Below are positions 8,708-16,719 of a stretch of 44,692 nucleotides of DNA, in pieces. Numbering within the stretch: position 1 is the stretch's first letter; the number at the start of each line of letters is the position of its first letter. Source of the DNA: Paracoccaceae bacterium (GTDB lineage: Bacteria; Pseudomonadota; Alphaproteobacteria; Rhodobacterales; Rhodobacteraceae); the NCBI GenBank assembly GCA_029862205.1, contig JAOTXT010000034.1, positions 1 through 44,692 on the forward strand, written 5' to 3'. The position numbers and the translations under genes are program-made. The notes below the pieces were generated by a model. The model was not told the origin of the DNA and searched no databases. It saw only the letters and a program-made list of their open reading frames with translations.

Positions 8708-8988
8708 TCAGGTCGCGATTTCCGTGGCGATCTCGCCCACTAACTTGTCTGCATGCTTGCGGATCACGTGCGCGGCGCCGTGGTTGACCATCAGGCCAAC
8801 CCGGACGGCCGCAAGCACCTCGTCACACGGAATGCCCAGCTCGTCGCATTCGGCAAGGTGGTGTCCCATGCAAGAATGGCAGTTGACGACCGCCGAGGGC
8901 CCAGGGCCGCCAGTTCTTCTCCCGGACGAGGAGCCAAGGAATCAAACGCATAGGCGCACTTGCCCAGGGCCGCATTGATGTGTGTCAT
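8708..8988 (-). pseudogene. AhpD-like carboxymuconolactone decarboxylase family gene, frameshifted
   Basis: Translation from ATG 8988 gives MTHINAALGKCAYAFDSLAP and then GEELAALGP before the frame is lost. A minus-one shift at the GGGCCC run (about 8896-8902) restores SAVVNCHSCMGHHLAECDEL and then a helix with VGLMVNHGAAHVIRKHADKL to a stop at 8708. The joined product is about 93 residues with the AhpD CxxC redox motif (CHSC) and following His, as in alkylhydroperoxidase-like proteins. The rest of the gene is intact, so either the frameshift is recent or one base is missing from this sequence. It heads a likely two-gene unit with the small membrane protein downstream. Confidence 0.85.
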
Positions 8989-9387
8989 TTCTAAGCTTCC
9001 AGTTGTCGGGTGCCTTTTGACGTCTGGGGTTGGCAAAATCTGCTGAATAAATTCTCTCTTCTCCCGAGATCGAAAGATTTCCCGGCCGTACAGGAACGGA
9101 TGCAATTCTTGACCGAGGGGGGAGCCAAAAACCGGCTCCTGCCGTGTCGAGCGCGTTGATGCAGTACAGCGATCAATCCAGTTCGAATTCTTTGCAGTTT
9201 GCGTTTCTCGCGGAGAATTCCGAGCGCTCGGTTTTCGACATTCTCAACAGAATAGGCACAACCATGCCGGTCCGGGTCATGACCGGCTCGTTCCACAACT
9301 TCAGCGAAATCCGGGAAGCTCTAGGCGCACTTTCTACCGGTCACCGGCTGCTTTGTCTCGCTTCCGAGGCGGTGCTAGTGTGTCGCC
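8989..9387. other. Intergenic region without a supported gene
   Basis: A plus-strand frame from GTG 9144 runs into the lipoprotein gene out of frame. Its first 80 residues have fairly normal composition but no recognised motif or ribosome binding site. No FNR-type palindrome or hairpin was found here. Confidence 0.4.
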
Positions 9388-10062
9388 ATGAGGTGCCCGA
9401 TCGCTGGTCTGGCTGGGCTGGTCTGCGCCGCGTGGCTGGCTGCCTGTACCGCGGCGCCCCTGTTGCCGCCGACCGACAGCGGACCACGCGTCCACGACAT
9501 ACGCGTGGTCAGCAACGGCTGGCACACGGCGATTGTCGTGCCAGGTTCCGAACTCGCCGCGACCGGCCTGTTGCCTGAAGCTGACCAGTTTCCCGGTGCA
9601 GCGTTCCTCGAATTCGGCTGGGGCGACCGCGTTTACTACCCGGCCCGGGAGAAGACGCTCGGTATGACGCTCAGCGCCGTATTGATCAAAACGCCGGCTG
9701 TCATGCATATCGCCGGCCGCGCCCGTGCGCCAGGACGAACCGATGCGGACTCCGAGGTCGCGCGCGTGGCGCTGACGGAGGGCGGGTTTCGGCATCTGGT
9801 CCGCGCTATCGCAGGCGAGTTTGAGCGGCTGGAGGGCGACAGCGCGGAGCCCATTTCGCCCGGCCTTTACCCGGACAGCCATTTCTACAACGCGCGCGGC
9901 ACGTTCCACTTGCTCAACACCTGCAACACTTGGACCGCACGCATGTTGCGCGCTGGCGGTGTGAAGCTTTCACCTTCCGGCATTATCACCGCCGATGAGC
10001 TGATGGCGCGCCTACGCGTGGCAATTGGCGCAGATGAGCTTTCAGGCGGCCATATCCAGTGA
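9388..10062 (+). CDS. DUF2459 (TIGR02117-type) lipoprotein
   Basis: A 224-residue envelope protein. Residues 1-20 form a lipoprotein signal ending in the lipobox LAAC with Cys20 as the lipidation site. The mature part carries the DUF2459 hallmarks: VVSNGWHTAIVVPG near residue 37, FLEFGWGDRVYYPA near residue 75, and HLLNTCNTWTARMLRAGGV near residue 172. The conserved His and Cys could form a catalytic pair, but no activity is established. The ribosome binding site is weak (GAGGCGG, 15 bases upstream). A GC-rich hairpin follows the stop directly, so the gene is probably monocistronic. Confidence 0.88.
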   Translation: MRCPIAGLAGLVCAAWLAACTAAPLLPPTDSGPRVHDIRVVSNGWHTAIVVPGSELAATGLLPEADQFPGAAFLEFGWGDRVYYPAREKTLGMTLSAVLIKTPAVMHIAGRARAPGRTDADSEVARVALTEGGFRHLVRAIAGEFERLEGDSAEPISPGLYPDSHFYNARGTFHLLNTCNTWTARMLRAGGVKLSPSGIITADELMARLRVAIGADELSGGHIQ

Positions 10063-10065
10063 TTG

Positions 10066-10100
10066 GGCCCGGCCATCCCTCGAGCTTCCGCTCGCGGGCC
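10066..10100 (+). terminator. Hairpin after DUF2459 lipoprotein
   Basis: An outer stem GGCCCG/CGGGCC (10066-10071 with 10095-10100) encloses an inner stem CGAGC-TTCC-GCTCG, four bases after the stop codon. The following bases are only weakly T-rich, so the terminator call is tentative. Confidence 0.35.
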
Positions 10101-10256
10101 TTCAGCAATCATCTAACGGCGCCGCGCAGATTGATTGACAAAGGTGTCCAGCCCCGAGCGGTCGGCAGGCCTTCATAGGCTCGATAATGCTTCATGCGGC
10201 AAGACCGGTACCTGGTTCGCCGTAACTCCGGGCGGACAAGGTCAACGCTGCGCCTA

Positions 10257-10270
10257 TTGATACGCATCAA
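10257..10270 (+). promoter_or_regulatory. FNR/FixK-type operator with class II promoter spacing
   Basis: TTGAT-ACGC-ATCAA is a perfect palindromic match to the FNR/FixK consensus. A possible -10 (TAACAT, 10292-10297) puts the transcription start near 10304, about 41 bases from the box centre, the class II activator geometry. The leader to the GTG start of the ACP-ligase-acyltransferase gene would be about 60 bases. Confidence 0.65.
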
Positions 10271-10364
10271 AGCGTATATCCGGTGCACACATAACATTGT
10301 TCATTGGAAAGAGCTCACGAGCCCACGATGGTTCCGCCCAAACCATCAAGTGAAGCGGTCGCCG

Positions 10365-13196
10365 GTGAACAAATCAAATGCCAAGATTCGCGAAGACCTC
10401 TCGGGGCAGCTTCTCGATATCATCAAAGACCTTGCGATTGAGGTGCGTCCCCACCTGCGTCGCGGCCTTGAGGTCGAACTCGACAGCGATCTGGACGCCG
10501 ACATCGGCCTCGACAGCCTTACCCGCGCCGAGTTGCTTCTGCGTCTCGATCGGGCCTTCAAGGTCCGTCTGCCCGACAGATTGATTGCCGACGCGGCAAC
10601 ACCCCGCGATCTTCTCGAAGCGGTTGCGGCCGCCGCACCCCAGGATGCGTTGGATCGCTATCGCCGCGCAAAGAGGAAAGCTCCTCTTGTGAAAGTTGCG
10701 GTGCCCGAAAAGGCGGCCACGCTTCCCGAGGTTCTCGCAGCGCATATTAAGAACAATCCAGAGCGTCCACACATATGGCTTTGGCGGAGCGACGAAGAGG
10801 AGGAACGTATCACCTATGCGGACCTGGACAGGGCCGCCCGGACCGTCGCAGGAGGATTGCTCGAACGGGGACTTCAGCCCGGTGATCGGGTTGCGATTAT
10901 GCTACCCACCGAATCCGGCTTCTTCGAGGCGTTCTTTGGCGTCATCCTGGCGGGAGGAGTGCCGGTTCCGATCTATCCGCCATTCAGGCCTTCCCAAATC
11001 GAGGAGCATCTGAGAAGGCAGGCCGGAATCCTACGCAACGCGCAGGCAAGCGTTCTTGTCACCGACGCCGAGATTCACCGGGTGGGCGTCTTGCTATCCT
11101 CCCTTACCGACAGCCTGTGCGGCGTCGAAATGATCGGCGAGCTGAGGAAATCCACTCCGATTTCTGCTCCCATCGAAGCGCATGGCGATGCAACGGCGCT
11201 CATTCAGTATACTTCCGGCAGCACCGGCGATCCGAAAGGTGTCGTTCTGGACCATGCGAATTTGTTGGCGAACATCCGCGCGATGGGCACAGCAATGGAA
11301 GCCAGTTCATCCGACGTCTTCGTGAGCTGGCTACCTCTCTATCATGACATGGGGCTGATCGGCGCCTGGCTCGGCTGCCTCTATTATGGCGCACCAACAG
11401 CCATCATGCCGCCGCTCGGCTTTCTTGCCGACCCGGCGCGGTGGCTTTGGTCGATTCACCGCCACAGAGCGACGCTTTCCGTTGCGCCTAATTTCGCCTT
11501 TGAACTGTGCCTGAAGAACGTCCGCGACGATGACATCAAGAACCTCGATTTGAGTTCGCTGCGCATGCTGGTCAACGGTGCCGAGCCGGTAAGTCCTTCT
11601 ACGATTGACCGCTTCGCAAGTAGATTTGGAGAATACGGTTTTCGGCCGGAGGTGATGGCGCCGGTCTACGGGCTGGCCGAGAGCTCAGTCGGCTTGGCCT
11701 TTCCACCCGTCGGCCGGCCGCCGATCGTCGACCGCGTGGAGAGAGAGGCCATTTCCCGTGAAGGTGTCGCAAGGCCGGCAAAAGAGAAGGACAAAGCCTC
11801 GGTTGAATTCGTTGCCTGCGGCCGGCCCTTGCCAGGCCACCAGATCCGGATCATTGACCAGTCGGGCCGGGAGCTGCCCGAACGGCGGGAGGGAAGGCTC
11901 CAGTTCAAGGGGCCGTCGGCAACAAAGGGCTACTTCCGCGACGAAGAAAAAACCCGTGCACTTTTTGACGGCGAATGGCTTGAAAGTGGCGATCTGGGAT
12001 ACATCGCCGGCGGCGACGTGTTCATCACCGGCCGGACCAAGGACGTCATCATTCGTGCCGGCAGGAACATCTATCCGCATGAACTTGAGGAGTTCGTCGG
12101 CAACATGGAAGGGGTGCGCAAGGGATGCGTGGCAGCATTTGCAAGCAGCGATCCCGATATGGGAACCGAGCGCCTCATCATCCTGGCGGAGACCCGGATA
12201 AAGGATCTTGAACATCTGGACGCGTTGCGGGCTCGAATTTCAGCTGCTGCCACAGAGCTGCTCGAACTGCCGCCAGACGAGGTTGTGCTGGTCCCGCCAA
12301 GAACGGTTCCGAAGACCTCAAGTGGCAAGATCCGGCGCTCTCAGTCGCGCTTCCTGTTTGAAAGTGGTCTTATCGGTAAACGACCCCGCGCCCTTTGGTG
12401 GCAGATCACCCGCCTCACCGTGAATGGCGTATTGCACCGCTTCCGGCGAGGCATGCAAAATCTTGCGGAACTCGCCTATGCGGTATGGTGGTGGTTTTCG
12501 CTTTGCCTTGTGGCCTCTTTAGCTTGGCCGCTGGTGATCCTCCTGCCGCGACGTGCATGGCGCCACGCTGTGGTCAGCAGGCTTGCAAAGGTGTTTTTCC
12601 GCCTGGCAGCGCTTCCGGTCGCTGTGCAAAGAGAAACCAAGATCCCGACGGAACGCGTCATACTGGTGGTTAACCACGCCAGTTATCTGGATGGCGCAGT
12701 CATTTCGGCGGCGGTGCCGGGCCAGCTTTCCTTCGTGGCGAAGGAGGAACTGGCGCGGCAGTTCGTTGCGGGTAATTTCCTTCGGCGGCTTGGAACCATC
12801 TTTGTCAGCCGCACCGATGTCGGCATTGGTTTGGAAGACACGGCGCGACTGGAAGAAACCACAAGGGCCGGGGAGCGGACCGTGTTTTTCCCGGAAGGCA
12901 CCCTGACCCGAATGCCCGGCCTTCTGGAATTTCATATCGGTGCCTTTCTGGTGGCGGCGAGGACCGGTACACCGGTTCTGCCCGTTGCGATCCGGGGAAC
13001 GCGATCTGTATTGCGCGGCGAGCAATGGTTTCCAAGACACGGACGGATTTCGGTGCATAGCGGAAAGCTGCACCTGCCCGACGGTGATGATTTCGAGGCG
13101 GCCTTGCGCTTGCGCGATCGGGTCCGGCGGTCGATCCTCGAATACAGCGGCGAACCAGATCTCGCGCATGAGAAAGTCACCCTGACGCAGACCTGA
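10365..13196 (+). CDS. Fused acyl carrier protein - fatty acyl-AMP ligase - PlsC acyltransferase
   Basis: A 943-residue three-domain protein. Residues 10-85 are an acyl carrier domain whose phosphopantetheine serine is Ser51 in GLDSLTRAE. Residues 120-670 are an acyl-AMP ligase of the FAAL type, with YTSGSTGDPKGVVL near 280, WLPLYHDMGLIG, and TVPKTSSGKIRRSQ near the end. After one or two membrane segments (about 705-730) comes a PlsC domain with NHASYLDG near 769 and FFPEGTLTR near 840. It could activate a fatty acid, hold it on its own ACP and transfer it to a lysophospholipid at the membrane. The frame is open back to 10194, but that segment contains the promoter, so GTG 10365 (or GTG 10350) is preferred. 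E. coli Aas has the domains in the opposite order and no ACP. Confidence 0.9.
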   Translation: MNKSNAKIREDLSGQLLDIIKDLAIEVRPHLRRGLEVELDSDLDADIGLDSLTRAELLLRLDRAFKVRLPDRLIADAATPRDLLEAVAAAAPQDALDRYRRAKRKAPLVKVAVPEKAATLPEVLAAHIKNNPERPHIWLWRSDEEEERITYADLDRAARTVAGGLLERGLQPGDRVAIMLPTESGFFEAFFGVILAGGVPVPIYPPFRPSQIEEHLRRQAGILRNAQASVLVTDAEIHRVGVLLSSLTDSLCGVEMIGELRKSTPISAPIEAHGDATALIQYTSGSTGDPKGVVLDHANLLANIRAMGTAMEASSSDVFVSWLPLYHDMGLIGAWLGCLYYGAPTAIMPPLGFLADPARWLWSIHRHRATLSVAPNFAFELCLKNVRDDDIKNLDLSSLRMLVNGAEPVSPSTIDRFASRFGEYGFRPEVMAPVYGLAESSVGLAFPPVGRPPIVDRVEREAISREGVARPAKEKDKASVEFVACGRPLPGHQIRIIDQSGRELPERREGRLQFKGPSATKGYFRDEEKTRALFDGEWLESGDLGYIAGGDVFITGRTKDVIIRAGRNIYPHELEEFVGNMEGVRKGCVAAFASSDPDMGTERLIILAETRIKDLEHLDALRARISAAATELLELPPDEVVLVPPRTVPKTSSGKIRRSQSRFLFESGLIGKRPRALWWQITRLTVNGVLHRFRRGMQNLAELAYAVWWWFSLCLVASLAWPLVILLPRRAWRHAVVSRLAKVFFRLAALPVAVQRETKIPTERVILVVNHASYLDGAVISAAVPGQLSFVAKEELARQFVAGNFLRRLGTIFVSRTDVGIGLEDTARLEETTRAGERTVFFPEGTLTRMPGLLEFHIGAFLVAARTGTPVLPVAIRGTRSVLRGEQWFPRHGRISVHSGKLHLPDGDDFEAALRLRDRVRRSILEYSGEPDLAHEKVTLTQT

Positions 13197-14184
13197 CGGG
13201 GGCAAAACCTGCCGGCATGTGTCAAAAAGGCAAGGCTCAGACAGCTGCACAATCAAATCGGGCGGGCAATTGCAGCGCCCGCGAGGGGGTGTCCGAGAAA
13301 GCAATGCAGGGGTGGATATCCAGAACCGGCAAATTCTTGGCGGTCCCTGATCGTTGTATGGGCCATCATTTGTCTAAAATGGCACTATCCGGACGCTCTG
13401 GCACGATCCTGGCAATGTCCGCTTACCGTCGAAGTGCCGTCGATCGCCAAGCGCCCCGGCTAGCGAAAATAGACAGCGGAGATTTCGATACCGGGGGGTC
13501 ACAGTTTCTAGTTCTGTTTTGGGCGAGGAGCACCCCGCGAAGGTGCGCGAAGGTTGAAAAATCTTCGGAGAAGAGAAAATTGATCTGAATTTGAAACGAA
13601 CCCCGTTCTGAAGGGTTGTTTGCATGATCGGCGCCCAAAGATGGGGCGATGGTTGCGATAGGGGGTTTTGCAATGCGTGGACGGATCGCCGATTGGCACG
13701 ATCACCGTGTATTGATCACAGCGCCAGCGGATGCGCAATTTGTGACGGTGAAAGTCATCCTAATAGTCTTGTTCGGCACTCTAGGTGTAATCGGCGTCCA
13801 GATTTAAAGCCGTCGACCGCAGAGAGCCCCGACGGGCCAATTTAGACAGAACAGACCGCGATCTAGAGGTTCTGGGTGGTTGACCTATCAGGAGCACGAT
13901 GGCGCTCTGTGACTGTTTAGATCGCGCTCAACGACCCCAGGGATCCCAGGAAGCCGAATTCTCAAGCCGGCGGGGCGATGCGGTCATGGATGAGGCTAGA
14001 TCCGATCTCTGGCCAATACCAGACATGCGCACCGCGTAAGGTAAGGGTCCGTTTCTGACCCAAAGCCGACATAATTTCCGTTAGCGTATTTCACCGAGGC
14101 TGGGCCTCTCAGTGCTGTCCAAATCGTCGCGGCGAAGCCAAAGAATACCTCGTTTCACGACCTGTTGGTTGCCCACATGGCTTC
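13197..14184. other. Long intergenic region, mostly without genes
   Basis: Nearly 1 kb with frames of poor coding quality on both strands. A short candidate ORF at 13673-13807 is listed separately. A 9-base inverted repeat (CGCGATCTA near 13858 with TAGATCGCG near 13917) flanks about 50 bases. I see no transposase fragment or structured RNA that I can name. Confidence 0.5.
13673..13807 (+). CDS. Candidate 44-residue protein with one membrane segment
   Basis: ATG at 13673 follows GGGGG by seven bases. The product has a polar N-terminus (MRGRIADWHDHR) and one hydrophobic segment at residues 23-44 (VTVKVILIVLFGTLGVIGVQI). The N-terminus faintly resembles the start of cold-shock-domain/DUF1294 proteins (GRIxDWxDxRGFGFI), so it could instead be a decayed fragment. 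Coding status is unproven. Confidence 0.3.
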   Translation: MRGRIADWHDHRVLITAPADAQFVTVKVILIVLFGTLGVIGVQI

Positions 14185-14198
14185 TTGATTGGGGTCAA
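14185..14198 (+). promoter_or_regulatory. FNR/FixK-type operator of the GTPase gene
   Basis: TTGAT-TGGG-GTCAA is a perfect TTGAY-N4-RTCAA match. A good -10 (TATATT, 14219-14224) predicts a transcription start near 14231, about 40 bases from the box centre, matching class II FNR activation. The leader to the GTPase start would be about 85 bases. Confidence 0.7.
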
Positions 14199-14316
14199 TA
14201 TATAAGTCTGAACGGCATTATATTATTTTAATATGGGCGAAATTCGAAATCCGAACGTAGTAAGCGCTATCCGCCTTGGCGCTGTTCTGGCGCGGCGCGA
14301 GTGATAACGTCTGGCG

Positions 14317-15681
14317 GTGGCGCGGATGACCAGCACTAATGGGCGCAGACGAATCGTGATCATGGGCGCGGCGGGCCGCGACTTTCACGATTTCAACACC
14401 CTCTACCGCGATGACCCGGCAATCGAGGTGGTCGCCTTCACCGCGGCCCAGATACCCGGCATCGCGGGCCGACGGTATCCGCCCTCGCTGGCGGGACCGC
14501 TCTACCCGGAGGGTATCCCGATCGAGGACGAGGCGTGCCTGGCCGAAATATGCCGGGCGCACAACATTGAACAGGTCGTCTTCGCCTATAGCGACGTAAG
14601 CTACGAGCATGTGATGCACCTGGCCTCGGAGGCCATCGCCGCCGAAGCCGACTTCGTTCTGCCGGGGGCTGGGGCGACCATGCTTCAGGCCGCAGTTCCG
14701 GTGATCGCCATCTGCGCGGTCCGCACCGGGTGCGGCAAGTCACAGACGGCTCGGCACTTGTCACGGCATCTGCGTGCGCGTGGCCGCACGGTCGCGATCC
14801 TGCGCCACCCGATGCCCTATGGGGTGCTCGAGCGCCAGGCGGTTCAACGCTTCGCCACGCTGGACGATCTTGCCGCGGCCGACTGCACCGTCGAGGAGCG
14901 CGAGGAATACGAGCCGCATATCGCGGCCGGGAACGTCGTTTTCGCCGGCATCGACTATGCCAGGATCGCCGAAGCGGCCGCGACGGAGGCGGATATCATC
15001 CTTTGGGACGGCGGCAACAACGATCTGCCGTTCCTGCGGCCTGATCTGATGATCGTGCTGGTCGATCCGCTGCGCCCGGGTCACGAAGCCACACACCACC
15101 CGGGCGAGGCGGCGCTGCGCGTGGCGGACGCCATCTTGATTGCCAAGTGCAATGCCGCCGCCAGCGCCGATATCGCCCGCACGGCGGAAGGTGCGAGGGC
15201 AGTCAACCCTGCCGCGCCGGTCATCCGTGGCGCCTCGGTGGTGACGCTCGACAACCCCTCGGTGGTTGCGGGCAAACGGGTGCTGGTGGTCGAGGACGGT
15301 CCGACACTGACCCATGGCGGAATGGCCTATGGCGCGGGATATGTCGCCGCCACCGAGGCCGGAGCGGTTGGGTTCGCAGACCCGCGCACGAGCGAAGTGG
15401 CCGAGACCGCCCGGGTTTTCGAACTTTATCCGCATATCGGCCCCGTCTTGCCCGCGGTCGGCTACAGTCCGGCGCAGCTGAAGGCACTGGAGATGACCAT
15501 AGACGGGGTGGACGCCGATGCCGTTGTCATCGCGACACCCTGCGACCTAGCGGCGCTGATCGACATTCGCAAACCGGTGGTCCGGGCGCGCTACGAGTAC
15601 GAGGCGTTGGGAGAGCCCTCGCTGACCGGTCTCGTTGACGGATTTCTTGCACGTCTGGCGGCTGGTCAGGCCGGGTCCTGA
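14317..15681 (+). CDS. COG2403-like GTPase, cyclic-2,3-diphosphoglycerate-synthetase-like
   Basis: A 454-residue cytosolic protein. The N-terminal half has a dinucleotide-like strand-loop IVIMGAAGRDFHDFNTLYR (residues 13-31), and the centre has a P-loop variant CAVRTGCGKSQTARHL with GKS at 140-142 and a Walker B-like ILWDGGNNDLPF. This is the layout of the predicted GTPase group related to archaeal cyclic 2,3-diphosphoglycerate synthetase; in bacteria its reaction is unknown. GTG 14317 or ATG 14326 may start it; neither has a strong ribosome site. It is driven by an FNR-type promoter and its last 16 bases overlap the convergent carbamate kinase gene, so the two ends are tightly packed. Confidence 0.8.
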   Translation: MARMTSTNGRRRIVIMGAAGRDFHDFNTLYRDDPAIEVVAFTAAQIPGIAGRRYPPSLAGPLYPEGIPIEDEACLAEICRAHNIEQVVFAYSDVSYEHVMHLASEAIAAEADFVLPGAGATMLQAAVPVIAICAVRTGCGKSQTARHLSRHLRARGRTVAILRHPMPYGVLERQAVQRFATLDDLAAADCTVEEREEYEPHIAAGNVVFAGIDYARIAEAAATEADIILWDGGNNDLPFLRPDLMIVLVDPLRPGHEATHHPGEAALRVADAILIAKCNAAASADIARTAEGARAVNPAAPVIRGASVVTLDNPSVVAGKRVLVVEDGPTLTHGGMAYGAGYVAATEAGAVGFADPRTSEVAETARVFELYPHIGPVLPAVGYSPAQLKALEMTIDGVDADAVVIATPCDLAALIDIRKPVVRARYEYEALGEPSLTGLVDGFLARLAAGQAGS

Positions 15682-16583
15682 GAAATCATCGTTCCTGCCT
15701 CGCCGCGCAGGATGGTGGGAGCGTCAGCCAACGCACCAATCGCGGCAATACGTCCGCCCGCCAGGGTGAACCGGCAGGCGGCCTCGGCCTTAGGCCCCAT
15801 CGAGCCATCGGGCAGATCCAGCGTGACGGCTTCTTCCGGGGCCATCCGCCGTATTGGCGCTTCGTCTGGACCACCCCAGTCGCGGTAAACCGCATCAACA
15901 TCGGTCAACAGAAGCAATGCATCCGCGCCCAGCTCGGCCGCGAGCAAGGCGCTTGCACGGTCCTTGTCGATGACTGCCTCGACGCCCTGCAGCGCGCCGT
16001 CTGGCCGCTCGGCAACGGGAATGCCGCCCCCGCCGGTGCAAATGACAACCACACCGCGCTCGACCAGTATCCGCAGCACGCCGATATCGGGGATACGTTT
16101 CGGTTCGGGCGACGCCACGACACGGCGCCAATGATCGCCGTCCTGCGCGATGCTCCATCCAAGCGCGGCACCCAGGGCTCGCGCCTCGTCCTCTCCATAG
16201 AGGGGGCCGATGAACTTCTTTGGGCGTGTGAAGGCCGGATCGTCCGGGTCGACCTCGACCTGCGTGAGCAACGTCGCGACAGGAACCGAATGACCAAGCG
16301 CGTTTTCCAGTTCCTGCTCGATCAGGTAGCCGATCATCCCTTCTGTTTCGGCGCCGAGAACGTCCAGAGGATAGACGCCGCCTGTTGCCGTCCGGTCCTG
16401 CTGCAGCGCCAGGAGCCCGATCTGCGGTCCGTTGCCATGGGTTACGATCAGGCGATGCCCAGCACGGACAATCCCGGCGAGCGCCGTGGCCGCTTCGCGC
16501 ACGTTCGCGCGCTGAGCGGCCGCTGTCATCGGGCTGCCGCGCCGCAAGAGCGCGTTGCCGCCAAGGGCCGCGACGACGAGCAT
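15666..16583 (-). CDS. arcC: Carbamate kinase
   Basis: Catalyses reversible phosphoryl transfer between carbamoyl phosphate and ADP, giving ATP, ammonia and CO2. Family motifs are complete: VVAALGGNALL at the N-terminus, VTHGNGPQIG, ATLLTQVEVD, CTGGGGIPV, AVIDKDRASALLA, LLLLTDVDAVY and DGSMGPKAEAAC. The ATG at 16583 gives the usual family start and length (305 residues); the frame continues seven codons to a TTG at 16604. It is the last gene of a five-gene minus-strand unit, 136 bases after gcvPB, and its 3' end overlaps that of the GTPase gene. No ornithine carbamoyltransferase or arginine deiminase is nearby, so the carbamoyl phosphate source is unclear. Confidence 0.95.
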   Translation of the reverse strand: MLVVAALGGNALLRRGSPMTAAAQRANVREAATALAGIVRAGHRLIVTHGNGPQIGLLALQQDRTATGGVYPLDVLGAETEGMIGYLIEQELENALGHSVPVATLLTQVEVDPDDPAFTRPKKFIGPLYGEDEARALGAALGWSIAQDGDHWRRVVASPEPKRIPDIGVLRILVERGVVVICTGGGGIPVAERPDGALQGVEAVIDKDRASALLAAELGADALLLLTDVDAVYRDWGGPDEAPIRRMAPEEAVTLDLPDGSMGPKAEAACRFTLAGGRIAAIGALADAPTILRGEAGTMISQDPA

Positions 16584-16719
16584 TCCTTGGTCAATTTCCT
16601 GCAAGACTCAGCCTTTCGGGCCGCCGGTCCGCCAGAAGCAATCGGCACCTCTGGATGCGGCCACCCCGTTCTTGAAGCCGGGCGGCGCACCTGGGAGAGG
16701 CGGGCGATATCTTCTCGAT

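Noticed and set aside
9144-9578. Plus-strand frame upstream of and overlapping the DUF2459 gene
   Set aside because: Composition is fair over the first 80 residues, but there is no ribosome site or known motif, and it then overlaps the lipoprotein gene in another frame.
10194-10364. 5' extension of the ACP-ligase-acyltransferase frame
   Set aside because: It contains the FNR-type box and -10 element, and its translation is not family-like.
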